Of a DNA stretch of 64,000 nt, positions 8,801 to 19,888 are shown piece by piece; within the stretch, counting starts at the first letter, position 1, and the number at the start of each line of letters is the position of its first letter. The stretch spans positions 1 to 64,000 of the forward strand of contig CALLDL010000120.1 in the NCBI GenBank assembly GCA_937998305.1. Direction: 5' to 3'. The notes under the pieces are model-generated. The model made no database searches. It saw only the letters and a program-made list of their open reading frames with translations, and was not told the origin of the DNA. A program made the translations under genes and the position numbers. Source of the DNA: an uncultured Desulfobacterales bacterium (GTDB lineage: Bacteria; Desulfobacterota; Desulfobacteria; Desulfobacterales; UBA11574).

Positions 8801-11800
8801 TCACTGGACATGATATGCCCCAGACCATTCTCCTCTGCAAAGGGGATGTCTCCGCCGACCATTGAGGCTGCAAAAACAGAGGGTGGTCCTACCTTTCGGA
8901 TGCGGGAGCTATCAACGATAAATATATTTCCCGCGCTATCCGTCGCTAATCCTCTAGGATCGAAACCCGCATCCGTGGCAGGGCCGCCGTCTCCGCTAAA
9001 ACCACCGTATCCATTTCCTGCCACGGTGGTGATAATACCACTGGTGTCTACCCTTCTGATGCGGTAGTTCGATTGATCAGCGATAAATATATTTCCGGCG
9101 TTATCCACTGCTACTCCATATGGCATACTAAGACTTGCATTCGTGGCAGGGCCGCCGTCTCCGCTAAAACCATCGTATCCATTCCCCGCCACGGTGGTAA
9201 TAATACCGCTGGTATTCACCTTTCGGACGCGGTGGTTAAACCAATCAGCGATAAATATATTTCCGGCGCTATCCATCGCTAATCCTCTAGGATTGAAACC
9301 CGCATCCGTTGCAGGGCCGCCGTCTCCGCTAAAACCATCGTATCCATTCCCCGCCACGGTCGTGATAATACCGCTGGTGTCCACCTTTCTGATGCGGCGG
9401 TTATAGTAATCAAGGATAAATATATTTCCTGCGCTGTCTACTGCTACTCCACCAGGATCCAAACCTGCATCCGTGGCAGGACCGCCGTCACCGCTAAAAT
9501 CTCTGTTTCCATTCCCCGCCACGGTTGTGATAATACCGTTGGTGTCCACTTTTCGGATGCGTTTGTTAAACCAACACGCGATAAATATATTTCCTGCGCT
9601 ATCTACCGCTACTCCTCTAGGATCGAAACCCGCATCCGTTGCAGGGCCGCCGTCGCCGCTGTAATCCCAGGTTCCATTTCCAGCCACGGTAGTGATAATA
9701 CCACTGGTGTCTACCTTTCGGATGCGGCGGTTACTGGTATCAACGATAAATATATTTCCTGCGCTATCCACTGCTACTCCAAAAGGTTTATTAAGACTCG
9801 CATTCACGGCAGGGCCGCCGTCGCCGCTAAAACCATCGTATCCATTCCCAGCCAAGGTTTTAATGATGAGAATATTATTCGTAATTATTGTTCCGTCGCC
9901 CTTATTCAGGATAGACAAATTCATGGGACTGACTTTATGGTGGGAAGAAAAGGTCCAACCCTCTGCGATGACTCCCCTGCCCCTGACTTCGGAGTAAACA
10001 GTTAGATTGCTGTGCTTCCAGGAGATCAATTCCTGCCTGGCTATGATTGCTGTAATCTCGCTCCCAGCCCGAGCGAATGCCCGGCCGAGATTACTTGCCA
10101 GATAGTATACTGCATCGTAAAGAAAACCCACACTAATGCAGGCAACTACGGGACCCCTGACCGGTTTTCCTAAATGGTCCAACCTGTCCCAGACAAATTC
10201 CGTTTTCTGATTGGGCAGAGGGTTTAATATCTGTTCAAATATACGACCCGCCACCTCAATCTTTACAATTATACTTTTGAGGCTGGCGGGGATCGTTTCC
10301 CCGCTGGCAGGAACGGATATAGCGGTCTTGTAACCTTCTACCCGGTTGTTGGCATAATGAAGGATAGTATCCGTGCCGGGAATGGGAACGTCTTCGTGGA
10401 ATATCCGGCTTCTTTCTTCAACAAAGGAGCCAGTGTGCGATTGACAGTTTTTTGGTTCTTCGGTTTGCTGGTCTGCTGTCGGCATTCCCTCCGGGTTCGC
10501 GGGTATGGCATCTGCCGGGGGCCCATAAGGCCAATTGCAGTCCCAGGGGGTAAAATGGGTTACAGCCACTCGCCAGAAAGTGGAATCCGGTTGGTATGTC
10601 CCGGCATCGTTTAAGCCCGAAACTTCGTCACTGAATAATCCATTATCGTTAAGATCCTCGGGTTGATCATCTCCATCTGCATCCATAGCATCCACAATGC
10701 CGTCCGAATTCGTATCGAGAAGTTTCACAACAACACCGTTATCCGAGGGTACCCATACACCTCTGTCCCGATCGTAGTAGCCCACAGGGACAACCATCCC
10801 CACATCGAATCCAAGGAAATTATCCACCCATATCGTCACTGGTTTTTCAAACCGAACCCTTTGCGCGCCATCCACGCTAAGTTCTGCACAATATGTGTAT
10901 GCAGACGTGGGCGGCAAGACAGCCGGCATGGACTCAGGGGTCGTATACTCGGTGGCCCTGGTGATGATGGTGGTCAGCTCTTGAACATCATTGCCGTTTT
11001 CATCCACCAGATAGGCATGGTTATCTCCGGTAAAAACCATGGTCGCAGACCGGCTCCCGAATTCGTCGGTCACTTGCGTACTCTGGTGCGTAACCACCGT
11101 GTCCGGGTTGCCGTCAAAGGTGATGGTGGTGGCGATCGGGTCCTGGGTAATCATCTGGATGGTCTCGGCAATGGCAATGTCGTTCCAGGGCACATAGACC
11201 TTCCGATGGGCAATTATAAAGCCATCCTTTTCATAGACGACGGTTAACGTCGTTCCGCCTTCAACCGGAAGGGAAAATCGACCCTGTGCATCGGTTGACA
11301 CCGTGCCGTATTCCGGATGACCGTGCAGGGTCACGGAAACATCAGTTATGGGAGAATCGTCAATGGAACGAACCAGGCCGGTGATCAATGAAAATCGTTT
11401 GGAATCGTATTCATCCACCGTGGTATCGGTTGGAATCAGATCTTCATATTGTTCGCCGAAAGACCCTTCCGGCAGAGGCGCTGGATTCCCTGTCACCTGA
11501 ATCTTCGCTTGTGCACTGTTTGAGCCGGTGGGACCGGTTACCGTGATGGTGTAGGTGGTGGTATGGTCCGGTGAAACCGTTGTCGAACCATTCAACGGTA
11601 CGCTACCGACATCATTATCGATAAAGGCGCTTTGTGCTCTTTGAGAGTTCCAGGTCAGGGTTATCGATTCACCCTGAGAAATGCCCGCCGAAGCCGGGGT
11701 CATGGTTACGGTCGGGGGTGCGTTGGGATCGGTCACGGTGATGGTAACGTCAGCTGGGGCCGTGCCGCCGGGGCCGGTGGCGGTAATAGTGTATGTGGTG

Positions 11801-12612
11801 GTTTCTGAAGGTGATATTGACGTAGATGCATTGACTTCAACCGATCCGATACCCGGTTCGATTATGCAGGTACCTGCATGGGTGGAACTCCAGGTGAGGG
11901 TGGAGGATTCACCCAAAAGAATCGCTTCGGGATCGGCACCGATGCTAACGGTAGGCAAAGGTATGTTGACCGATACGGTGACGTTTTCAGTGGTTGTTCC
12001 GCCTGCGCCAACAGCGGTGAGCGTGTAGGTTGTGGTTTCGGCTGGAAAAACCTCATAAGACCCGTTTGGATCAACGCTCCCGATGCCTGGGTCTATGCTG
12101 ATGTTGTCGGCATCGATAACATCCCAGGCCAACGTGCTGGATTCTCCTAGTGTAATGGTCTGCGGATCTGCGGAAAAAGTGATTTCCGGAGGCAGAGCAG
12201 GGGTTCCTTCTGCATTGATCGTTATCGTTACGGAAGCTTCTGGGGTTCCTATGAGGAAAACGGTGATAAAGTTAATGGATCGTAACGTTATTTCTTTTTC
12301 AAACACGATTTCGTCCCCGAATAAAAAATTCCGAAGGGGAACAAGTGTGGTGTTGAAAAGAATAAATCCGCCGCTGGTCGGCTGATCGGGGGTATTTTTG
12401 TTGATGGTGATAATGCCTTCTCCAGGATCTTCGACATTGAACTTATGAACCGATGCGTGGATATGCCACTTTCCAATCTCAAAAGATTTTGGGCCGAATA
12501 CAGTTTGATTGTCTGCATGAATCAATGACGGGAAGGCAGAACAAATGAACAAAAAGATGAAGAGACAACATACTTTTCTATACATGGCGAACCTCCGGAT
12601 GATGTTTGGCAC
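5827..12612 (-). CDS. Giant secreted protein: Ig-like repeats, carboxypeptidase-regulatory-like domain, NHL repeats, YD/RHS repeats and RHS core, Gly-rich C-terminus
   Basis: Signal peptide; three [11 protein letters not shown]...TTTYTxTxxGxxG repeats; six [21 protein letters not shown] repeats; RHS core [41 protein letters not shown]. Confidence 0.93.
   Translation of the reverse strand: [2261 protein letters not shown]
8890..9870 (-). repeat. Six tandem NHL-type repeats (about 168 bp each) inside the RHS ORF
   Basis: Recurring [55 protein letters not shown]. Confidence 0.9.
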
Positions 12613-12840
12613 TTCAACACAATTTCAATCTCGCGGAAATGTTTATGAGCAACGTCCATGCCAAAAAGAAAATTTCTTTTGAAACAGCGGCATTTGAAAC
12701 AGATTTTTTAATCCAAAACTCTTCGCAATCAGTGCCTTGAAAAGGGTTCAGGTGGCCCTGAAAAAAATTGCACTTTTTAGAAAAATGAATGGATCAGATG
12801 AGAGGGAAAGGTTTTAGAAAAGAAAATCAAACAGAGATTT

Positions 12841-12878
12841 GCACACAAAGCTGTGCAGCAATGCACAGCTTTGTGTGC
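12841..12878. promoter_or_regulatory. Perfect 16-bp stem, 6-nt loop hairpin upstream of the RHS gene
   Basis: GCACACAAAGCTGTGC-AGCAAT-GCACAGCTTTGTGTGC. Confidence 0.6.
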
Positions 12879-12973
12879 ATTCTGATAAAGGGTGTGAAGC
12901 AGAAAATAGAAAATACTTTTGGGAAAGACTGTTTTTTAGACGTTGAATGAAAAGATCAATTTTGAGGGAAAAT

Positions 12974-13008
12974 AAAAAAAGCGGATGGCCGTTTTAACGA
13001 CCATCCGC
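12974..13008 (-). terminator. Terminator of the histone-like gene
   Basis: AAGCGGATGGTCGTTAAAACGGCCATCCGCTTTTTTT on the reverse strand. Confidence 0.85.
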
Positions 13009-13036
13009 TTATTAACAATGGGTTACAATCAATCAA

Positions 13037-14227
13037 TTAGCCGTGCGGCTTTCCGTGTGGTGCAGGTGCCGCGGGTGCCGGAGATTTTGTTTTGGCTGGC
13101 GGTACGGGTGCCGGTGATTTTGTCGCTGTCTTTTTTGCTTTTAGTGCTGCGATGTGTTTATCCACAACAGCTATTTTTTGGTGGATCAAATCAAGCTGTA
13201 TATCATCGATATCCAACCGCGAAGCTTCGGAAAGATATCCTTTTGCCTCTTTAAGGTCAGAAAGGGTGGATTTGCTGGCTGCCACATCTGCCTTGTACAA
13301 AAGAATCATCAGATCGATGTTGCTCAAGCGCCTAAAAACGATGTCTTTGGAGGCCGGTGTTACGGCATACGGTGACGCTTTATTTATATACGTTTTAATT
13401 CCTTCAAAATCCGGCAGGCCTGGAACCTTCAATAGGGTGTCAGCCTTTTCCACATAATAGTTGAAAATAATTGGGTAAACATCTGTTTTGGAATAAATGT
13501 CTTTGGCTTTTTCAGGTGCCTGGACACCGGGCAGCGAGATCAAAAGTTTTTCGCCCATGGGAGCAAAACTTCCCTGAAAGACTTCTATTGCACCGTCTGT
13601 GGAATGGATATAATATTTACCCTGGTTGATCATGCTGCTGCCGATAACAAGTGCGATAAGGACTGCAAAAGCGGCAGCCAGATATTTCATTCCCTTTTCC
13701 ATGGGATCAGATGGAATGGTGTCGTCGGAATCGGGTGGTTCATATGATACCGAAACTTCAGGTTCTGCGGTCTTTTCAGCAGCAGCCTTTTCGCCGGCAG
13801 CCTTAATCTCCGCCAGATCATATTTTTTCAGCAGGAGTTCTTTGATTCGCTTCTGTTCTTCTTCCGGGCCCGAGACAAAGGGCGGTGCCGTAAAATCCTT
13901 GGCATCTCCTTTATCCGGAGCGACGGCGTAAAATTTTTCCGGTTTCCACACAGGAAATTTTTTCTTAAGAAGATCTTTCACAGAAACCGGTTTCTTTTTT
14001 GGGGCAGGAGCGGCTTTGGGCTTTGCAACGGCCTTGGCCTTTGCAGCAACTTTGGCCTTTGGAGCGGCTTTGGCTTTAGCGGCAGTTTTGGCCTTTGGTG
14101 CAGCCTTGGTTTTAGCAGCAACTTTGGCCTTAGCAGTGGCTTTGGCTGCGGCCTTTTTTGCTGTTTTTTTCTTTGCGGCGCTTTTTTTCCCTTTGGTCGT
14201 TGATTTAACTAAGCTGTTTTTTCCCAT
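13037..14227 (-). CDS. Lys/Ala/Pro-rich histone H1-like N-terminus fused to a TM segment and a C-terminal domain
   Basis: KKTAKKAAAKATAKAKVAAKTKAAPKAK... then a TM (YLAAAFAVLIALVIGSSMI) and ~200 aa domain. Confidence 0.8.
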   Translation of the reverse strand: MGKNSLVKSTTKGKKSAAKKKTAKKAAAKATAKAKVAAKTKAAPKAKTAAKAKAAPKAKVAAKAKAVAKPKAAPAPKKKPVSVKDLLKKKFPVWKPEKFYAVAPDKGDAKDFTAPPFVSGPEEEQKRIKELLLKKYDLAEIKAAGEKAAAEKTAEPEVSVSYEPPDSDDTIPSDPMEKGMKYLAAAFAVLIALVIGSSMINQGKYYIHSTDGAIEVFQGSFAPMGEKLLISLPGVQAPEKAKDIYSKTDVYPIIFNYYVEKADTLLKVPGLPDFEGIKTYINKASPYAVTPASKDIVFRRLSNIDLMILLYKADVAASKSTLSDLKEAKGYLSEASRLDIDDIQLDLIHQKIAVVDKHIAALKAKKTATKSPAPVPPAKTKSPAPAAPAPHGKPHG

Positions 14228-14434
14228 AAAAAACCTCTTTGAAATTGTTTTTGTTTTTTCCCATAAAATGTAAAATATGTTATATTAAGAAAGATTTTTA
14301 TATATGAATCTACATGTTTTGTAAACATTTTTTTACTGGACGAATTCAGACTTTTTTATTCGTTCAATTTGTTTTATAAATGGGCGTTATGGGTGATATC
14401 CTATTGCGAAAGGAACTTGAGAGAAAATAAAAAT

Positions 14435-15253
14435 ATGGAAACAAATAGCGTGATCAAAAAAAAAGATCATCTGCGTTCAATCTTGAAAGGATATGGATCT
14501 CTTCTTGTGGCATATTCAGGCGGGGTTGACAGCTCCTTTTTGCTGGCAGTGGCACATGAAGCGCTGAATAAAAATCTCCTTGCCGTCACCTCAGCGTCGC
14601 CGCTTCACCCGGAAAGGGAGATCCGCGAAGCAATCGATTTTGCAAAATTGCTGGGTGTGGAGCACATGGTCATTCAATCCAGGGAAATGCAACGGGGTGA
14701 CTTTATATCCAACACAAAAGAGCGGTGCTACCTGTGCAAAAAATACCTTATAGAGGAATTGTTGAAAATCTCAAATCATAGGAACATTCAGCATGTGGCC
14801 CATGGCGCAAATATCGATGATTTAAGCGATTATCGACCCGGATTCGCCGCGGCTCAAGAAATGGGAATCAAAGCGCCGTTGGTGGATGCGGGACTGACAA
14901 AAAACGACATCCGCCGGCTTTCAAAGCAGATGAATTTAATCACCTGGAACAAGCCGCCAATGGCATGTCTTGCCACAAGAATTCCATATGGAACATCAAT
15001 CACCATAAAAGACCTTAAAATGATAGAACAGGCTGAACAGGTTTTAACAAACATTGGTTTCACAGGATGCCGGGTTAGAGTGCATGACAAGGTTGCCAGG
15101 ATCGAGGTCGATGCCGGAGATATTGAAAGAATCATCGATCGAAAGACAAGATCTCTCATTGTAGAAAAATTGAGAAAAATCGGGTTTATTCATGTGGCGG
15201 TTGATCTGGAGGGGTATTGTCAGGGGAGTATGAACAGGGCTTTAAAGCTTTGA
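14435..15253 (+). CDS. larE: ATP-dependent sacrificial sulfur transferase LarE family
   Basis: LLVAYSGGVDSSFLLAVAHEAL, SNTKERCYLCKKYL, GANIDDLSDYRPG; track ORF starts at 14369 but METNSV is the likely start. Confidence 0.9.
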   Translation: METNSVIKKKDHLRSILKGYGSLLVAYSGGVDSSFLLAVAHEALNKNLLAVTSASPLHPEREIREAIDFAKLLGVEHMVIQSREMQRGDFISNTKERCYLCKKYLIEELLKISNHRNIQHVAHGANIDDLSDYRPGFAAAQEMGIKAPLVDAGLTKNDIRRLSKQMNLITWNKPPMACLATRIPYGTSITIKDLKMIEQAEQVLTNIGFTGCRVRVHDKVARIEVDAGDIERIIDRKTRSLIVEKLRKIGFIHVAVDLEGYCQGSMNRALKL

Positions 15254-15301
15254 GACCTTTGAAAAACGGTCCTTTTTTCTCTATGTTAAATAAGTTGCAG
15301 C

Positions 15302-16990
<1,689 letters not shown>

Positions 16991-17026
16991 TTATTCTTTT
17001 TAGGGTTTAATACCCCGCGGAGCAGT

Positions 17027-17869
17027 TCATTTATATATTTTTTTGAATTCGTCTATGGTTTTTTGAACTTCATCCAGTTCCTCTTTATCCCCATTTTTCG
17101 GTTCAGCAGGAGCATCCTGGGGATAAAGCGATTTAAGTTGTTGAATATCAAATAAATCTGCTTGGAAAGAAGGGTTCACCTTAATGTCCTGAACATGGAT
17201 TTCACGGACCAGGTTACCATTTGAAAAAAATTCGATACGCATTGGATACCAGGTCCGATTCAATTTTTTCCAATCAAGATACAAAACTTCCAAGTTTTGT
17301 GTTGCGTTGCCGGTTATTATCCAGCGAAAAGGGAGGAATGTTTTCTTGTCCAGCCATACTTGAGGCAGGGTTTCATCCGGATATTGGGCGCCTAAAACGT
17401 AAGCCGGCCTGCCTTGAAAACGACCAAAGCTTGTAACCTTTACATCCACACCAAGATTTGACAACCGTTCTTGAAGAATTTCTCTGGATCTAAACAGGAT
17501 AAGATCCTTGTAATGATCATAGGAATTTTCAGGTTCATCTGAAATTTTTCCATCAACAACCGTGAATACGCTGCGATCTGATAAGATGCGAATTCTTTGA
17601 ATATTTTCCGAGACGATGTCCGAACGGAATGTTTTCGGGAACTTGAACTTTAAGGTTTCACTGAGTTCATCAGCACTCATGTTCGGGTTGTCATCATGTA
17701 GAACCAGTTTTTGAGTTACCAAGAGACGGTTGGCAATACCGAGATTTTGGGTCATTAATTTCAAAAGGTAAGGGCCTGGCAGAACATAGGCATGTAGAGA
17801 GACCTGCTGAAATCCTAATGTTGCAAGGAAGAAAAAAATGGCTAACGATTTTCTCAGAAAGTATTGCAT
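17027..17869 (-). CDS. Secreted outer-membrane-lipoprotein-sorting-like (LolA-fold) protein
   Basis: Signal peptide; VWLDKKTFLPFRWIITG, LEVLYLDWKKLNRTWYPMRIEFFSNGNLVREIHVQDI. Confidence 0.6.
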   Translation of the reverse strand: MQYFLRKSLAIFFFLATLGFQQVSLHAYVLPGPYLLKLMTQNLGIANRLLVTQKLVLHDDNPNMSADELSETLKFKFPKTFRSDIVSENIQRIRILSDRSVFTVVDGKISDEPENSYDHYKDLILFRSREILQERLSNLGVDVKVTSFGRFQGRPAYVLGAQYPDETLPQVWLDKKTFLPFRWIITGNATQNLEVLYLDWKKLNRTWYPMRIEFFSNGNLVREIHVQDIKVNPSFQADLFDIQQLKSLYPQDAPAEPKNGDKEELDEVQKTIDEFKKIYK

Positions 17870-17907
17870 CCCAGTTTTAAAAACAACTACCTTTTTTAGA
17901 AGAACAC

Positions 17908-19200
17908 TTACAGTATTTCGTCTTCAAAAATTGCGCCTTCTCCGAGTTCTTCTTCAATCCGCATGAGCTGGTTGTATTTCGATACACGATCGCTGCGGGA
18001 CATAGAACCTGTTTTTATCTGGCCGCCGCTAACACCCACAACAAAATCTGAGATAAAGGTATCTTCCGTTTCGCCGGATCTGTGAGAAATGACGGTGGTA
18101 TATCCGGATTGCTTTGCCATCTCAATGGTATCGAGAGTCTCGGTGACCGTGCCGATCTGATTCAACTTTATCAGGATGGAATTGGCAATGCCTTCTTCGA
18201 TCCCTTTTTTGAATATTTTGGGGTTGGTGACAAAGATATCATCGCCGACGATCTGGATGGATCCTTCCAAACGATCTGTCATCAAGGCCCAGCCTTTCCA
18301 ATCCTGCTCTGCAAGACCATCTTCAATAGAGAGAATCGGATATTTATCAATTAAAGTCTGATAATAATCGATCAGCGCTTCGGCAGTCAGTTTTTTATTT
18401 TCTGATTGAAGAATATATTTTCCTTTTTTGTAAAATTCGCTGGCGGCTGAATCCAAAGCCAATCCAATATCACTTCCCGGCTTGTAACCGGCAGATTCGA
18501 TGGCTCTAATGATAAACTGGATGGCTTCTTCATGAGACGCAAAATCCGGCGCAAAACCGCCCTCGTCCCCCACAGCGGTATTGAGACCCTTGTCTTTTAG
18601 TATCTTTTTCAGGCTGTGAAAGGTTTCTGCTCCCATCTGAACGGCCTGGGTGATGGATTTTGCACCCAAGGGTACGATCATAAATTCTTGGATGTCAAGA
18701 TTATTGGCGGCATGGGCACCACCGTTGATGACGTTCATCATGGGAAGGGGGAGCCGCCGGGCATTCATTCCTCCCAGATATTTGTAAAGGGGCAATCCAT
18801 AAGCCTGTGCAGCGGCTCTGGTTGCTGCCATCGATACACTCAGGATTGCATTTGCTCCGAGTTTTGACTTATTGGCCGTACCATCCAGTTTGATCATAAT
18901 GTTGTCTAACACGATTTGATCCGCTGCATCCATTCCTCGAACAGCGGGGAAAATTTTATCCATTACATTTTTAACGGCCGTGGCAACACCTTTGCCCCCA
19001 TATCGCTTTGATCGCTTGTTACGAAGCTCCAAGGCTTCACGTTTTCCTGTAGAAGCGCCGGATGGGACTGCAGCACGACCAACGGCACCACAGGAAACAT
19101 AGACGTCGGATTCAATTGTAGGATTGCCTCTGGAATCGAGTATTTCCCTTGCTTTTATTTCAATTATTTCGGTCATGCTTCCCTCCTGTAAATGTTTCAC
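17908..19200 (-). CDS. eno: Enolase
   Basis: [40 protein letters not shown]; probable start at MTEIIE a few codons in. Confidence 0.98.
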   Translation of the reverse strand: MKHLQEGSMTEIIEIKAREILDSRGNPTIESDVYVSCGAVGRAAVPSGASTGKREALELRNKRSKRYGGKGVATAVKNVMDKIFPAVRGMDAADQIVLDNIMIKLDGTANKSKLGANAILSVSMAATRAAAQAYGLPLYKYLGGMNARRLPLPMMNVINGGAHAANNLDIQEFMIVPLGAKSITQAVQMGAETFHSLKKILKDKGLNTAVGDEGGFAPDFASHEEAIQFIIRAIESAGYKPGSDIGLALDSAASEFYKKGKYILQSENKKLTAEALIDYYQTLIDKYPILSIEDGLAEQDWKGWALMTDRLEGSIQIVGDDIFVTNPKIFKKGIEEGIANSILIKLNQIGTVTETLDTIEMAKQSGYTTVISHRSGETEDTFISDFVVGVSGGQIKTGSMSRSDRVSKYNQLMRIEEELGEGAIFEDEIL

Positions 19201-19411
19201 CTAATCCGAGTGTTTCAAATTGTGACATGATAAGCTGGGTTTGTGATTGCCCGAAATTGTACGCAACGTCCTGCCATGCATATGTATTTTTGCAACTTGA
19301 CAATTTGGGAATAAATGTTACTCTCCTAATAATTTAATGTCAAGAAGCGGAAATACGATATCTTTTTTAATTTTCAATAATAAATGGCCTGTTCCATTGG
19401 GTTGAACCACC

Positions 19412-19834
19412 ATGCAACATCCTGATTTATATTCCAACGCTCATCTTGTGATTGCAGCCATAAGGATATTCACCCACAAGAATTCAAAACATCCTTCTAT
19501 GAATGAGATTTGCAAAACCCTATCTTTTTCTTTGGAACAAGGCAATCTAATCTGTAAAAAGCTAAAAGATTTAGGGATAATTGACGTGGTCGAAGGTGCC
19601 TTTGAAAATCATCTTTTTATCAAAAACCATTTGAAAATAGAAGAAATCCCCAGGGACAAAAAGGAAGATAGGCTAGAGGATGCGCTTAAAAAATTTAAAG
19701 ATTCAAAAAAAGATTTTTCGAAAAAAATAGAATCTTTTCAGGCCAAACAGGCAGAAAAACAAAAAGCCCTTTTTGCTGAACTGGAAGAAAAGCTGAAAAA
19801 AGATTCAGATAAAACCAAATCCTCACCTGAATAA
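19412..19834 (+). CDS. Hypothetical wHTH-like protein with charged coiled-coil C-terminus
   Basis: 140-aa ORF; MNEICKTLSFSLEQGNLICKKLKDLGIIDV resembles a winged-helix reader. Confidence 0.55.
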   Translation: MQHPDLYSNAHLVIAAIRIFTHKNSKHPSMNEICKTLSFSLEQGNLICKKLKDLGIIDVVEGAFENHLFIKNHLKIEEIPRDKKEDRLEDALKKFKDSKKDFSKKIESFQAKQAEKQKALFAELEEKLKKDSDKTKSSPE

Positions 19835-19888
19835 ACACTGGATTCGTATTCGAAATGTGAATCGAGTCGTCAGGCATTAACTTCACAC

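Noticed and set aside
8890-9870. Regularly spaced repeats considered as a CRISPR array
   Set aside because: Repeats are ~168 bp, entirely coding, and translate as NHL units in one continuous frame; no spacer/repeat architecture.
5722-12385. Many plus-strand ORFs antisense to the RHS gene (e.g. 5722..6102, 8810..9067, 9143..9406, 10663..11247, 11878..12150)
   Set aside because: Shadow ORFs on the reverse of a 2261-aa gene; the repeated MAGPPSPLKPSYPFPATVV sequences are just reverse reading of the NHL repeats.
14016-14273. Plus-strand Ala-rich ORF
   Set aside because: Antisense to the Lys/Ala tract of the histone-like gene.
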